This document shows positions 1 through 9,611 of a DNA stretch of 64,000 bases, one piece after another. Source of the stretch: Variovorax boronicumulans (lineage in GTDB: Bacteria; Pseudomonadota; Gammaproteobacteria; Burkholderiales; Burkholderiaceae_C). Below the pieces are notes generated by a model. That model was not told the DNA's origin. It searched no databases and was given only the letters and a program-made list of their open reading frames with translations. The stretch spans positions 1,108,714-1,172,713 of the forward strand of contig NZ_JAAAFX010000004.1 in NCBI RefSeq assembly GCF_019352895.1, in the 5' to 3' direction. The first letter of the stretch is position 1, and each line of letters starts with the position of its first letter. The position numbers and the translations under genes are program-made.

Positions 1-66
1 CACCGCCTCTTCAAGCGAAATCCACGACTGGGGCAGCCCTTGGGCCGACAGCTTCAAGACCTTCAC
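1..66 (-). CDS. Probable HNH endonuclease, N-terminal 22 codons only (runs off the window)
   Basis: Reading the minus strand from a GTG at 66-64 gives VKVLKLSAQGLPQSWISLEE and continues open to the window edge. The start is chosen because a strong ribosome binding site (AGGAGG, revcomp of 70-78 region) lies just upstream. The LKLSAQGLPQSWISLE opening resembles, from memory, the N-terminus of HNH endonuclease family proteins found beside ribF in Comamonadaceae. The catalytic HNH region itself is outside the window, so the family call is an inference. It is divergent from ribF, sharing a 168-bp intergenic region. Confidence 0.5.
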   Translation of the reverse strand, partial: MKVLKLSAQGLPQSWISLEEAV

Positions 67-149
67 ACACGCCTCCTGACAACAGGGAAGAACACGGAGA
101 GACCCGGACCACGGCAGCACCCCGGAGGGCACGCACCGCGACGCACTGC

Positions 150-173
150 GTCACAATATACCGGCTTTGTGAC
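150..173. promoter_or_regulatory. Inverted repeat in the HNH/ribF divergent intergenic region
   Basis: GTCACAA at 150-156 and TTGTGAC at 167-173 form a perfect 7-bp inverted repeat with a 10-bp spacer containing TATACC. The size and position suit a dimeric regulator site or a shared promoter region. No regulator can be named from the sequence. No FMN riboswitch is evident in the 168-bp region. Confidence 0.3.
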
Positions 174-234
174 AACACGCCCTGCCGTGGCCCCATTCCG
201 CGGGCTTGCAGCGCTCTCAAAAACAGATCGATCC

Positions 235-1260
235 ATGCAGGTTTTTCGCGGATTCCGGCATCCTGGCGTGGCTTCGGCCTGCGCCCTCACCATCGGCAAT
301 TTCGACGGCGTGCACCGTGGCCACCAGGCCATGCTGGCGCTGCTGCAGACCGAAGCGCGCCAGCGCGGCCTGCCCAGCTGCGTGCTGACCTTCGAACCCC
401 ACCCGCGCGACTACTTCTCGGCGCTCACCAAGCAGCCGGCGCTGGCGCCCGCGCGCATCGGCACGCTGCGCGACAAGCTGGGTGAGCTGGCGGCCTGCGG
501 GGTGGCGCAGACCATCGTGCTGCCCTTCGACGCCCGGCTGGCCGCGCAATCGCCCGAGGAATTTATCCGGAACGTGCTGATCGAGGGCCTGGGCACGCGC
601 TACGTGCTGGTGGGCGATGACTTCCGCTTCGGCGCCAAGCGGGCCGGCGACTACGCGATGCTCGACGCCGCCGGTGAACAACATGGCTTCGACGTGGCGC
701 GCATGAACAGCTATGAAGTCCGCGGGCTGCGGGTGTCGAGTTCGGCGGTGCGCGAGGCGCTGGCCGAGGGCCGCATGGCCGACGCCCAGACCCTGCTGGG
801 CCGGCCCTACGCCATCTCGGGCCATGTGGTGCACGGCCGCAAGCTGGGGCGCGCGCTGGGCGCCACCGCGCCGGGCCAGGACGACGGCTTCCGCACGCTC
901 AACCTGCGCTTCAAGCACTGGAAGCCGGCCGCCAGCGGCATCTTCGCGGTGCTGGTGCACGGGCTGGCCGAGCGCCCGCTGCAGGGCGTGGCGAACCTCG
1001 GCGTGCGCCCCTCGCTGGACCCGAACGACGTCAACGCGGGCCGCGTGCTGCTGGAAACCCATTGCCTCGATTGGCCCGCCGAACTGGGGCGAGAAGGCGG
1101 CTACGGTAAAATCGTCCGCGTGGAACTGCTGCACAAACTGCACGACGAATTGCGCTACACCAGCCTCGAAGCCCTCACCGCGGGCATCGCCAAGGATGGC
1201 GACGACGCACGCGCCTTCTTTGCGTCCACCCACCGTCAGACCACGCGCGACCGAATTTAA
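235..1260 (+). CDS. ribF: Bifunctional riboflavin kinase / FAD synthetase
   Basis: This 341-residue protein phosphorylates riboflavin to FMN and adenylylates FMN to FAD in the cytoplasm. The N-terminal nucleotidyltransferase domain shows the signature [10 protein letters not shown] at residues 21-30, and the riboflavin-kinase domain occupies roughly residues 195-335 (GRKLGRALG motif). The usual LGFPTAN segment after GRxLG is replaced by a longer [16 protein letters not shown] stretch, which I believe is common in Comamonadaceae. The frame stays open upstream to position 40. The ATG at 235 is chosen because homology begins there ([11 protein letters not shown]). It lies 107 bp upstream of ileS in the conserved ribF-ileS-lspA arrangement. 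Confidence 0.95.
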   Translation: MQVFRGFRHPGVASACALTIGNFDGVHRGHQAMLALLQTEARQRGLPSCVLTFEPHPRDYFSALTKQPALAPARIGTLRDKLGELAACGVAQTIVLPFDARLAAQSPEEFIRNVLIEGLGTRYVLVGDDFRFGAKRAGDYAMLDAAGEQHGFDVARMNSYEVRGLRVSSSAVREALAEGRMADAQTLLGRPYAISGHVVHGRKLGRALGATAPGQDDGFRTLNLRFKHWKPAASGIFAVLVHGLAERPLQGVANLGVRPSLDPNDVNAGRVLLETHCLDWPAELGREGGYGKIVRVELLHKLHDELRYTSLEALTAGIAKDGDDARAFFASTHRQTTRDRI

Positions 1261-1367
1261 AGCGGAACCGTCTTCCGCCGCGCGCGGCCGCCCTTGTGTC
1301 ACATCGGCGCCGCACCCTCCCCCGATTCTTCGAGCGCTGCCCCGCAGCGCAGACACCTGGAAACCCC

Positions 1368-4220
1368 ATGGCTGACAACAAAACCGCAGGCGGCACCGAT
1401 TACCGCGCCACCCTCAACCTGCCCGACACCCCCTTCCCGATGCGCGGCGACATGTCCAAGCGCGAGCCGGGCTGGGTCAAGGAGTGGGAAGACCAGGGCC
1501 TCTACAAGCGGCTGCGCGACGCCCGCATCGGCAAGCCGAAGTTCATCCTGCACGACGGCCCGCCCTACGCCAACGGCCAGATCCACATGGGCCATGCGGT
1601 CAACAAGATCCTCAAGGACATGATCACCAAGGCGCGCCAGCTCGAAGGCTTCGACGCGCTCTACGTGCCCGGCTGGGACTGCCACGGCCTGCCGATCGAG
1701 AACGCGATCGAGAAGAAGCACGGCCGCAACCTGAGCCGCGACGACATGCAGGCCAAGAGCCGCGCCTTCGCGACCGAGCAGATCGCGCAGCAGATGGCCG
1801 ACTTCCAGCGCCTGGGCGTGCTGGGCGAGTGGGACCACCCGTACAAGACCATGGACTTCGCCAACGAGGCCGGCGAGCTGCGCGCCTTCAAGCGCGTGAT
1901 CGAGCGCGGTTTCGTCTACCGCGGGCTGAAGCCCGTGTACTGGTGCTTCGACTGCGGTTCCTCGCTGGCCGAGTTCGAGATCGAGTACGCCGACAAGAAG
2001 TCGCAGACCATCGACGTGGCCTTCAAGGCGCACGAGCGCGCCAAGGTGCTCGAAGCCTTCGGCCGCCCCGATGTGCTGGGCGACATCTTCGCGGTCATCT
2101 GGACCACCACCGCCTGGACCATCCCGGCCAACCAGGCCATCAACCTGAACCCCGAGCTCGAGTACTCGCTGGTCGACACCGAGCGCGGCCTGCTGATCCT
2201 GGCCAATTCCCTGGTCGAGATGTGCATGACGCGCTATGCGCTCGACGGCAAGGTGCTGGCCACGGTCAAGGGCGAGGCACTGGGCGGGCTGGAATTCGAG
2301 CATCCGCTGTACGACGTGGATGCCGGCTACCAGCGCCTGTCGCCGGTCTACCTGGCCGACTACGCCACCGCCAGCGACGGCACCGGCCTGGTCCACTCGT
2401 CGCCCGCCTATGGCGTGGACGACTTCAACTCCTGCATCGCCCACGGCGTCGCCTACGACGACATCCTGAACCCGGTGCAGGGCAACGGCACCTACGCCCC
2501 GGACTTCCCGCTGTTCGGCGGGCAGCACATCTGGAAGGCCGTGCCGGAGATCATCGCCGCGCTGCGCGACGCCAACCGCCTGCTGGCCACCGAGGGCATC
2601 ACCCACAGCTACCCGCACTGCTGGCGCCACAAGACGCCGGTGATCTACCGCGCCGCGGCGCAGTGGTTCATCCGCATGGACGAGGGCGAAGGCGTGTTCA
2701 CCAAGGACAAGGCGCCCAAGACGCTGCGCCAGACCGCGCTCGACGCCATCGAGCAGACCAGCTTCTACCCGGAGAACGGCAAGGCGCGCCTGCACGACAT
2801 GATCGCCGGCCGGCCCGACTGGTGCATCTCGCGCCAGCGCAGCTGGGGCGTGCCGATCCCCTTCTTCCTGCACAAGGATTCGGGCGAGCTGCATCCGCGC
2901 ACCATGGAGATCCTCGACCAGGCCGCCGACATCGTCGAAAAGGGCGGCATCGAGGCCTGGAGCCGCGTCACGACCGAGGAGATCCTCGGCGCCGAGGACG
3001 CGCCCAGCTACACCAAGAGCACCGACATCCTCGAGGTGTGGTTCGACTCCGGCTCGACCTTCTATCACGTGCTGCGCGGCACCCACCCCAACGTGCACCA
3101 CGACGTCGGCCCCGAGGCCGACCTGTACCTCGAAGGCCATGACCAGCACCGCGGCTGGTTCCATTCGTCGCTGCTGATCGCCTCGGCGCTCGAGGGCCGC
3201 GCGCCCTACAAGGGCCTGCTGACGCACGGCTTCACGGTCGACAGCCAGGGCCGCAAGATGAGCAAGTCGCTGGGCAACGGCATCGACCCGCAGGAGGTCA
3301 GCAAGAAGCTGGGCGCCGAGATCATCCGCCTGTGGGTGGCGGCCAGCGACTACTCGGGCGACATCGCGGGCGACGACAAGATCCTGGCGCGCGTGGTCGA
3401 TGCCTACCGCCGGATCCGCAACACGCTGCGCTTCCTGCTGGCCAACACCAGCGACTTCGACATCGCCAAGGACGCGGTGCCGCTCGACCAGCTGCTCGAG
3501 ATCGACCGCTACGCGCTGGCGCGCGCGGCCGAGTTCCAGGCCGAGATCCTGGCCCACTACCAGGTCTACGAGTTCCACCCGGTGGTGGCCAAGCTGCAGA
3601 TCTACTGCTCCGAAGACCTGGGCGGCTTCTACCTCGACGTGCTCAAGGACCGGCTCTACACCACGGCACCCGGCTCGCAGGCGCGCCGCAGCGCGCAGAC
3701 CGCGCTGTGGCACATCACGCAGGCGATGCTGCGCTGGATGGCGCCCTTCCTGAGCTTCACCGCCGAAGAGGCGTGGAAGCTGGTGGGCACGGGCGCGCCC
3801 GGCACCTCGATCTTCACGCAGGTCTACAGCGACCTGGGCACGCCCGACGACGGCCTGCTGGCCAAGTGGACGCGCATCTGCGAGATCCGCGACAGCGTCA
3901 ACAAGGAGATCGAGACGGTGCGCGCCACCGGCCAGGTCGGCTCCTCGCTGCAGGCCAACGTGGTGCTCACCGCCACGCCGGAAGACCATGCGCTGCTGGC
4001 CTCGCTGGGCGAAGACCTGAAGTTCGTGTTCATCACCTCGGCCGTCACGCTGGTGGCCGGCGACGCACCCTCGGTGCTGGTCACGCCCAGCGCCGACACC
4101 AAGTGCGAGCGCTGCTGGCACTGGCGTGCCGACGTGGGACACGATGCGGCGCACCCGACGCTGTGCGGCCGCTGCACCAGCAACCTCTACGGCGCCGGCG
4201 AAGCGCGGAGCGTCGCCTGA
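1368..4220 (+). CDS. ileS: Isoleucyl-tRNA synthetase
   Basis: This is a 950-residue class I aminoacyl-tRNA synthetase that charges tRNA-Ile. The HIGH-type motif [12 protein letters not shown] lies at residues 65-76 and KMSKS at residues 630-634. A C-terminal zinc ribbon is formed by C913/C916 and C933/C936 (CERC...CGRC). The length matches bacterial type I IleRS. The frame is open further upstream, but ATG 1368 (MADNKTAGG) gives the expected N-terminus. The TGA stop overlaps the lspA start as TGATG, so the two genes are probably translationally coupled. Confidence 0.97.
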   Translation: MADNKTAGGTDYRATLNLPDTPFPMRGDMSKREPGWVKEWEDQGLYKRLRDARIGKPKFILHDGPPYANGQIHMGHAVNKILKDMITKARQLEGFDALYVPGWDCHGLPIENAIEKKHGRNLSRDDMQAKSRAFATEQIAQQMADFQRLGVLGEWDHPYKTMDFANEAGELRAFKRVIERGFVYRGLKPVYWCFDCGSSLAEFEIEYADKKSQTIDVAFKAHERAKVLEAFGRPDVLGDIFAVIWTTTAWTIPANQAINLNPELEYSLVDTERGLLILANSLVEMCMTRYALDGKVLATVKGEALGGLEFEHPLYDVDAGYQRLSPVYLADYATASDGTGLVHSSPAYGVDDFNSCIAHGVAYDDILNPVQGNGTYAPDFPLFGGQHIWKAVPEIIAALRDANRLLATEGITHSYPHCWRHKTPVIYRAAAQWFIRMDEGEGVFTKDKAPKTLRQTALDAIEQTSFYPENGKARLHDMIAGRPDWCISRQRSWGVPIPFFLHKDSGELHPRTMEILDQAADIVEKGGIEAWSRVTTEEILGAEDAPSYTKSTDILEVWFDSGSTFYHVLRGTHPNVHHDVGPEADLYLEGHDQHRGWFHSSLLIASALEGRAPYKGLLTHGFTVDSQGRKMSKSLGNGIDPQEVSKKLGAEIIRLWVAASDYSGDIAGDDKILARVVDAYRRIRNTLRFLLANTSDFDIAKDAVPLDQLLEIDRYALARAAEFQAEILAHYQVYEFHPVVAKLQIYCSEDLGGFYLDVLKDRLYTTAPGSQARRSAQTALWHITQAMLRWMAPFLSFTAEEAWKLVGTGAPGTSIFTQVYSDLGTPDDGLLAKWTRICEIRDSVNKEIETVRATGQVGSSLQANVVLTATPEDHALLASLGEDLKFVFITSAVTLVAGDAPSVLVTPSADTKCERCWHWRADVGHDAAHPTLCGRCTSNLYGAGEARSVA

Positions 4221-4738
4221 TGGCCCGCGCCGTCACCGCCAAGCGGGGTGCGGGCAAGAGCCTGGCCAACAGCATCTGGCCCTGGCTGGGCCTGGCGCTG
4301 GTGCTGTTCATCCTCGACCAGTTCACCAAGACGCTGATCCTGGGCTACTACCGGCTCGGCGACTGGACCCAGATCACCGGCTTCTTCAACATCGTGCGTG
4401 CGCACAACACCGGCGCGGCCTTCTCCTTCCTGGCCGACAGCTCGGGCTGGCAGCGCTGGCTGTTCACCGGCATCGGCCTGGCGGCTGCGGTGTTCATCGT
4501 CTGGATGCTGAAGTCGCACGCGGGCCAGAAGCTGTTCAGCTTCGCCATGGCCTGCATCCTGGGCGGCGCCGTGGGCAACGTGGTCGACCGCATGATGCAC
4601 GGCTACGTGGTGGACTTCCTGGACTTCCACCTCGCCGGGCGCCACTTCCCGGCCTTCAACGTGGCCGATGCGGCGATCACCATCGGCGCCATCTGCCTGA
4701 TCCTGGACGAGCTGCGGCGCGTCAAACGCGGCAAGTAA
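4220..4738 (+). CDS. lspA: Lipoprotein signal peptidase (signal peptidase II)
   Basis: This 172-residue inner-membrane aspartyl protease cleaves prolipoprotein signal peptides before the diacylglyceryl-cysteine. Four hydrophobic segments are visible. The two catalytic aspartates are in [10 protein letters not shown] (D123) and FNVADAAIT (D150). The ATG overlaps the ileS stop by one base. A hairpin terminator follows 22 bp after the stop. The window also encodes a large lipobox protein (33875-35971), an obvious type of substrate. Confidence 0.96.
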   Translation: MARAVTAKRGAGKSLANSIWPWLGLALVLFILDQFTKTLILGYYRLGDWTQITGFFNIVRAHNTGAAFSFLADSSGWQRWLFTGIGLAAAVFIVWMLKSHAGQKLFSFAMACILGGAVGNVVDRMMHGYVVDFLDFHLAGRHFPAFNVADAAITIGAICLILDELRRVKRGK

Positions 4739-4760
4739 GCCATCTCCCTTCGCTTCTCAC

Positions 4761-4799
4761 GAAAACCGCGTCGACCCTCCTAGGGTTTACGCGGTTTTC
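4761..4799 (+). terminator. Hairpin terminator after ribF-ileS-lspA
   Basis: GAAAACCGCGT at 4761-4771 pairs perfectly with ACGCGGTTTTC at 4789-4799. An inner ACCCT/AGGGT pair extends the stem. The right arm ends in a T-rich run. The stem separates lspA from the LacI-family locus. Confidence 0.8.
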
Positions 4800-4835
4800 T
4801 CGTTCGTCATCACAGGGTCATACTGCCGTGGTGCA

Positions 4836-4851
4836 ATGTAATCGATTACAT
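4836..4851. promoter_or_regulatory. Perfect 16-bp palindrome, probable LacI-family operator
   Basis: ATGTAATCGATTACAT is fully self-complementary, with the central CG typical of LacI/GalR-family operators. It ends 13 bp before the start of the LacI-family gene. That position fits autoregulation of a regulator-transporter transcript. No second copy was found in the 55-bp gap before the binding-protein gene. Confidence 0.7.
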
Positions 4852-4864
4852 ATCGCCACCACAG

Positions 4865-5863
4865 ATGAACATCCAGATCGTTGCCGAACGTGCCGGCGTC
4901 TCCGTCGCCACGGTTTCACGTGCATTCAATTTCCCGGACAAGGTCGCGCCCGCCACCCGTGAGCTGGTCGAGCGCGTGGCCAAGGAGCTGGGTTACCTGC
5001 CCAACGCCAGCGCCCGCACGCTGCGCACCCAGCGCAGCCGCGTGCTGGGCGTGGTGCTGCCCACGCTGCTGAACCCGACCTTCGCCGAATGCCTGCAGGG
5101 CATCGCCGAGGCTGCGGCGGCCGGCGGCTATGCGATCATCCCGGTCACCACCGGCTACGAGGTCGAGGAGGAGCAGCGCTCGGTCCACCAGCTGCTGGCC
5201 GGCAATGTCGACGGGATGATCCTGGTGGTCTCCAACCCCTCGAACTCGGTCGCGCTGCAGCGGCTGCACGGCGCGGCCGTGCCCTACGTGCTGGCCTACA
5301 ACCGGCACCCGGCCCATCCCTGCGTCTCGGTCGACAGCGAGCGCGCCTCGGCCGAGGTGGTCGAGCGGCTGGTGCGGCTGGGCCACCGGCGCATCGCCAT
5401 GGTCAGCGGCACGCTGGCCGCGTCCGACCGCTCGCAGCAACGCTTTCGTGGCTACCTCCAGGGCATGGCCGACGCCGGCCTGGACGCGCTGCCGCTGCTC
5501 GAGGTGCCCTTCGTCGAGACGGCGGTCGAGGCCGTGCGCCACTACCTCGAGGCCGCGCCGCGCCCCAGCGCCCTGTTCTGCTCGAACGACCTGCTGGCGA
5601 TCCGCTGCATCCGCGCCGCGCACCGCAACGGCCTGCGCGTGCCGCAGGACCTGGCGGTGGTGGGCTTCGACGGCATCGCGCTCGGCGAGGACCTGACGCC
5701 CGCCCTGAGCACCGTGACCCAGCCCAACCACGACATCGGCCGCCATGCGGTGGAACTGCTGGTGAAGGCGCTGGCCGCCGGCACCGCGCCCGGCGCCGAC
5801 GCCAGCCTGCTGCTGCCCCATGCCTTCCGCGAAGGCGAGTCCTATGCGGCGGCGCCGGCCTGA
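4865..5863 (+). CDS. LacI-family transcriptional regulator
   Basis: This 332-residue regulator has an N-terminal helix-turn-helix (IVAERAGVSVATVSRAFN, residues 4-21) with the family hinge region NASARTLRTQRS following. A periplasmic-binding-protein-like effector domain fills the rest (LGVVLPTLLNPTF onward, VVGFDGIALGEDL near the C-terminus). It sits immediately downstream of a perfect palindrome and upstream of an ABC importer and phosphoesterase on the same strand. It therefore probably controls that transport operon in response to the imported compound. The ligand is unknown. Confidence 0.92.
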   Translation: MNIQIVAERAGVSVATVSRAFNFPDKVAPATRELVERVAKELGYLPNASARTLRTQRSRVLGVVLPTLLNPTFAECLQGIAEAAAAGGYAIIPVTTGYEVEEEQRSVHQLLAGNVDGMILVVSNPSNSVALQRLHGAAVPYVLAYNRHPAHPCVSVDSERASAEVVERLVRLGHRRIAMVSGTLAASDRSQQRFRGYLQGMADAGLDALPLLEVPFVETAVEAVRHYLEAAPRPSALFCSNDLLAIRCIRAAHRNGLRVPQDLAVVGFDGIALGEDLTPALSTVTQPNHDIGRHAVELLVKALAAGTAPGADASLLLPHAFREGESYAAAPA

Positions 5864-5918
5864 CCTCTTTCGTTTTCTCTTTCTCCCCACCCGATCCCTT
5901 CAGACCAAGGAGCCTTCC

Positions 5919-6932
5919 ATGTCTTCGACCCTTCGACGCATCGCCCGCCTGGGCGTGCTGGCCGCCGGCCTCGCCGCCGCCAGCGTGACCATGGCCCAGA
6001 CGGCCATCTGCTACAACTGCCCGACCGAATGGGCCGACTGGGGCACGCAGCTGCGCGCCGTCAAGGCCAAGACCGGCGTCACCGTGCCGGCCGACAACAA
6101 GAACTCGGGCCAGGCGCTGGCGCAGATGGTGGCCGAGAAGGCCAGCCCGGTGGCCGACGTGACCTACCTGGGCGTGACCTTCGCCATCCAGGCGCAGAAG
6201 GAAGGCGTGGTCGCGCCCTACCAGCCGGCCAACTTCAAGGACATCCCCGACGGCCTCAAGGACCCGGCCGGCAACTGGTTCAGCATCCACTCGGGCACGC
6301 TGGGCTTCATGGTCAACGTCGACGCGCTCAAGGGCAAGCCGGTGCCGAAGTCGTGGGCCGACCTGCTCAAGCCCGAATACAAGGGCCTGATCGGCTACCT
6401 CGACCCGGCCTCGGCCTTCGTCGGCTACGTCGGCGCGGTGGCAGTCAACGAAGCGCGCGGCGGCAACCTCGACAACTTCGGCCCGGCCATCGACTACTTC
6501 AAGGCGCTGCAGAAGAACGAACCCATCGTGCCCAAGCAGACTTCGTACGCGCGCGTGCTGTCGGGCGAGATCGCGATCCTGCTCGACTACGACTTCAACG
6601 CCTACCGCGCCAAGTACAAGGACAAGGCCAACGTGGCCTTCGTGATCCCGGCCGAAGGCACGGTGGTCGTGCCCTATGTGATGAGCATGGTGGCCAAGGC
6701 CCCGCACGCGGCCGAGGCGAAGAAGGTGCTGGACTTCACGCTGTCCGACGAAGGCCAGGCGATCTGGGCCAAGGCCTACCTGCGCCCGGTGCGCGCCAGC
6801 GCCATGCCCAAGGACGTCGAGGCCCAGTTCCTGCCCGCCGCCGAATACGCGCGCGCCAAGACCGTCGACTACGGCCGCATGGCCGCGGCGCAGCGCGCCT
6901 TCTCCGACCGCTACCTGAAGGACGTGCGTTGA
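5919..6932 (+). CDS. ABC transporter periplasmic substrate-binding protein (family 1, Fe3+/phosphonate-binding type)
   Basis: This 337-residue exported protein has a signal peptide with likely cleavage after A26 (SVTMA-QT). The mature fold resembles the iron(III), putrescine and 2-aminoethylphosphonate binding-protein superfamily (segments GTLGFMVNVDALKG and PKSWADLLKPEYKGLIGYLDPAS). The ATG is preceded by AAGGAG. The stop overlaps the TTG start of the first permease. The downstream phosphoesterase suggests a phosphorus-containing ligand, but sequence alone cannot distinguish this from ferric iron or polyamine. Confidence 0.88.
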   Translation: MSSTLRRIARLGVLAAGLAAASVTMAQTAICYNCPTEWADWGTQLRAVKAKTGVTVPADNKNSGQALAQMVAEKASPVADVTYLGVTFAIQAQKEGVVAPYQPANFKDIPDGLKDPAGNWFSIHSGTLGFMVNVDALKGKPVPKSWADLLKPEYKGLIGYLDPASAFVGYVGAVAVNEARGGNLDNFGPAIDYFKALQKNEPIVPKQTSYARVLSGEIAILLDYDFNAYRAKYKDKANVAFVIPAEGTVVVPYVMSMVAKAPHAAEAKKVLDFTLSDEGQAIWAKAYLRPVRASAMPKDVEAQFLPAAEYARAKTVDYGRMAAAQRAFSDRYLKDVR

Positions 6933-7738
6933 AGTCCAGGCAGCACTGGCTGCTGCTGGGCTGTGCAGCCCCGGCCGCCGCTTTCTTCCTGATGTTCTGG
7001 CTGTTGCCGGTGCTCCGCCTGATGGCGCTGCCGGCGGAGAAGGGCTGGGCCACCTATTTCGCGGTGCTGACCGACGGCCGCTATGTGCAGAGCATGGTCA
7101 ACACCGTGCTGCTGTCCCTGGGCGTCACGCTGGCCACCCTGATCCTCGGCGGCGCGGTCGGCGTCTACCTGGCGCGGCGCGAGTTCGTCGGCAAGCGCAT
7201 GCTGCTGTCGCTGCTGACGCTGCCGCTGTCCTTCCCCGGCGTGATCATCGGCTTCTTCGTGATCCTGCTGGGCGGCCGGCAGGGCCTGGTGGCCGACCTG
7301 TCCGACGCACTGGTCGGCGAGCGCATCACCTTCGCCTATGGCCTGCTGGGCCTGTTCCTCGCGTACCTCTACTTCTCGCTGCCGCGCGCCATCGCCACCT
7401 ACGCCGCGGCCGCGGAGTCGATGAACATGCAGCTCGAGGAAGCGGCCCGTTCGCTGGGCGCCTCGCGCCTGCGCGTGGTGCGCGACGTGTGGCTGCCCGA
7501 GCTGGCGCCCACCACGCTGGCCTGCGGCGCGATCCTGTTCGCGACCTCGATGGGCGCCTTCGGCACGGCCTTCACGCTGGCCAGCAAGTTCGAGGTGATC
7601 CCCATCACCATCTACAACGAGTTCACCAACTACGCCAACTTCGCGCTGGCCGCCTCGCTGTCGATCGCGCTGGGCGTCGTGACCTGGCTGGTGCTGTTCG
7701 TGGCGCGCCATTTCGGCGGCAACCCAACCGTGCGCTGA
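6929..7738 (+). CDS. ABC transporter permease 1
   Basis: This 269-residue inner-membrane permease has about six hydrophobic segments and the EAA loop typical of importers (EEAARSLGASRLRVVRDVWLP). The TTG start at 6929 overlaps the preceding TGA (TTGA). It is the only start near the expected N-terminus, so coupling is likely. It pairs with the second permease at 7754. Confidence 0.9.
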   Translation: MKSRQHWLLLGCAAPAAAFFLMFWLLPVLRLMALPAEKGWATYFAVLTDGRYVQSMVNTVLLSLGVTLATLILGGAVGVYLARREFVGKRMLLSLLTLPLSFPGVIIGFFVILLGGRQGLVADLSDALVGERITFAYGLLGLFLAYLYFSLPRAIATYAAAAESMNMQLEEAARSLGASRLRVVRDVWLPELAPTTLACGAILFATSMGAFGTAFTLASKFEVIPITIYNEFTNYANFALAASLSIALGVVTWLVLFVARHFGGNPTVR

Positions 7739-7753
7739 GGGCGAGGAGCAAGC

Positions 7754-8554
7754 ATGCGAAAGAACACGCAACCCAAGGCGCCCTTCCTGTTCGCGGTGAC
7801 GGCCATCGTGAGCTTCTTCATGATCGCGCCGATGCTGCTGTCGGTAATGGCGGGCCTGGTCAACAACTACAGCGTGGGCCTCAAGAGCGGCCTCACGACC
7901 CGCTGGCTCGGCGAGGTGTGGGAGGTCTACGGCGGCACCGTCGGCTGGTCGCTCGCGCTGGCGCTGGTCTGCGTCGCGGGCACCGTCGTGCTCGGCGTGC
8001 CCTGCGCCTACGCGCTGGCGCGCAGCCGCTCGCGCACCGCACGCATCTTCGAGGAGCTGCTCACGCTGCCGGTGGCGGTGCCGGGCCTGGCGACCGCGCT
8101 GGCGCTGATCCTGGCCTACGGCCAGATCACGGCCTTCCGCCAGAGCTTCGCCTTCATCCTGGTCGGCCACATCGTCTTCACCCTGCCCTTCATGGTGCGC
8201 ACCGTGGCCTCGGCCTTCCAGCGCAACGACCTGGTCGCACTGGAAGAAGCCGCGCGCACGCTGGGCGCGAGCTTTCCCCAACGCTTCCTCGGCGTGCTGG
8301 TGCCGGCGGTGTTCCCGGCCATCGTCGCGGGCAGCCTGATGGTCTTCACGCTCTCGGTCGGCGAATTCAACCTGACCTGGATGCTGCACACGCCGCTCAC
8401 GCGCACGCTGCCCGTGGGCCTGGCCGACAGCTACGCCTCGATGCGCATCGAAGTCGGCTCGGCCTACACGCTGGTCTTCTTCATCGTCATTCTCCCGGTG
8501 CTGTGGGGCCTGCAGTCCCTCGCCCATCTCATGCAGAAACGCTATGGAACTTGA
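7754..8554 (+). CDS. ABC transporter permease 2
   Basis: This 266-residue permease has an N-terminal membrane anchor and an EAA loop (LEEAARTLGASFPQRFLGVLVP). A GAGGAG-like site lies just upstream of the ATG. Its 3' end overlaps the ATPase gene by 11 bp. The two permeases probably form the heterodimeric channel of the importer. Confidence 0.9.
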   Translation: MRKNTQPKAPFLFAVTAIVSFFMIAPMLLSVMAGLVNNYSVGLKSGLTTRWLGEVWEVYGGTVGWSLALALVCVAGTVVLGVPCAYALARSRSRTARIFEELLTLPVAVPGLATALALILAYGQITAFRQSFAFILVGHIVFTLPFMVRTVASAFQRNDLVALEEAARTLGASFPQRFLGVLVPAVFPAIVAGSLMVFTLSVGEFNLTWMLHTPLTRTLPVGLADSYASMRIEVGSAYTLVFFIVILPVLWGLQSLAHLMQKRYGT

Positions 8555-9611
8555 ACGCATCCCGGTCGACGTCGAGAACGTCGCCAAGACCTACGCCGAC
8601 GGCACCCGCGGCCTGCAACCCACGCACCTCCATGTCGAGCCGGGCGAAGTGCTCGCGCTGCTCGGCCCCTCGGGCTGCGGCAAGACCACGCTGCTGCGCC
8701 TGATCGCCGGCCTCGAGACGCTGGACGCGGGCGGCCGCATCCGCTTCGGCGACCAGGACGTGACGAACAAGCCCGTCGAGCAGCGCGGCGTGGGCATGGT
8801 GTTCCAGAGCTACGCGCTGTTCCCGCAGCTGAGCGTCGCCGCCAACATCGGCTACGGCCTGCGCATCCGCGGCGTGAGCGCGGCCGACGAGCGCCGCACG
8901 GTGGGCGAACTGGTCGAACTCACGCGCCTCACGGGCCTGGAGAACAAGCGCCCGGCCGAACTCTCGGGCGGCCAGCGCCAGCGCGTGGCCCTGGCCCGCG
9001 CCGTGGCCGTGCGCCCGCGCGTGCTGCTGCTCGACGAGCCGCTGGCCGCGCTCGACGCCAAGCTCAAGGAGTCGCTGCGCGACGAGCTGGCCGAGCTGCT
9101 GCGCCGGCTGCACATCACGGCCATCCACGTCACGCACGACCAGCAGGAAGCCATGGCCATCGCCGACCGGCTGGCCGTGATGCGCGCCGGCCGCATCGTG
9201 CAGATCGGCCGCGGCGAAGACCTCTACCGCGCGCCCAGCCATCCCTTCGTGGCCGAGTTCCTGGGCCGGGTGAACCGGCTCGAGCGTTCGGCGCAGGCCA
9301 TCGCGCAGGGCGTGCTCGCCTTCGGCGGCACGACCATTGCATGCCCTGCCGACTGGATGAACCACCCGACCCTGCTGCTGCGCCCCGAAGACGTCGAGAT
9401 CGGCGCGCCCGGCCAGGCCGGCTGGGGCACCGCCCGCGTCGAACAGCGCACCTTCCTCGGCGACCGCGTGCAGCTGCGCCTGAGCCTGGCCGACCAGCCG
9501 GGCCTGCTGGCCGACGCGGTGCGAGACACGCCCTTCAACGCCGGCGATGCCATCGGCATCCGTGTCCAACCCCACCGCCTCATGACCTCGCAGGAGGAGG
9601 TCAGCGCATGA
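8544..9611 (+). CDS. ABC transporter ATPase subunit
   Basis: This 355-residue ATPase of the spermidine/putrescine-iron-phosphonate class has Walker A GPSGCGKTT (residues 41-49), signature LSGGQRQR, Walker B VLLLDEPLAALD, and a C-terminal TOBE-like region (LLRPEDVEIG onward). It energises the importer from the cytoplasmic side. Its ATG lies inside the end of the upstream permease gene, and its stop overlaps the phosphoesterase ATG as ATGA. Confidence 0.93.
   Translation: MELERIPVDVENVAKTYADGTRGLQPTHLHVEPGEVLALLGPSGCGKTTLLRLIAGLETLDAGGRIRFGDQDVTNKPVEQRGVGMVFQSYALFPQLSVAANIGYGLRIRGVSAADERRTVGELVELTRLTGLENKRPAELSGGQRQRVALARAVAVRPRVLLLDEPLAALDAKLKESLRDELAELLRRLHITAIHVTHDQQEAMAIADRLAVMRAGRIVQIGRGEDLYRAPSHPFVAEFLGRVNRLERSAQAIAQGVLAFGGTTIACPADWMNHPTLLLRPEDVEIGAPGQAGWGTARVEQRTFLGDRVQLRLSLADQPGLLADAVRDTPFNAGDAIGIRVQPHRLMTSQEEVSA

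Noticed and set aside
67..234. FMN riboswitch upstream of ribF
   Set aside because: The region lacks the conserved RFN element helices; only an inverted repeat was seen.
1299..4154. A 951-codon open frame antisense to ileS
   Set aside because: High GC content makes long antisense open frames common. The sense strand encodes an unmistakable IleRS, and the antisense translation has no recognisable domain.
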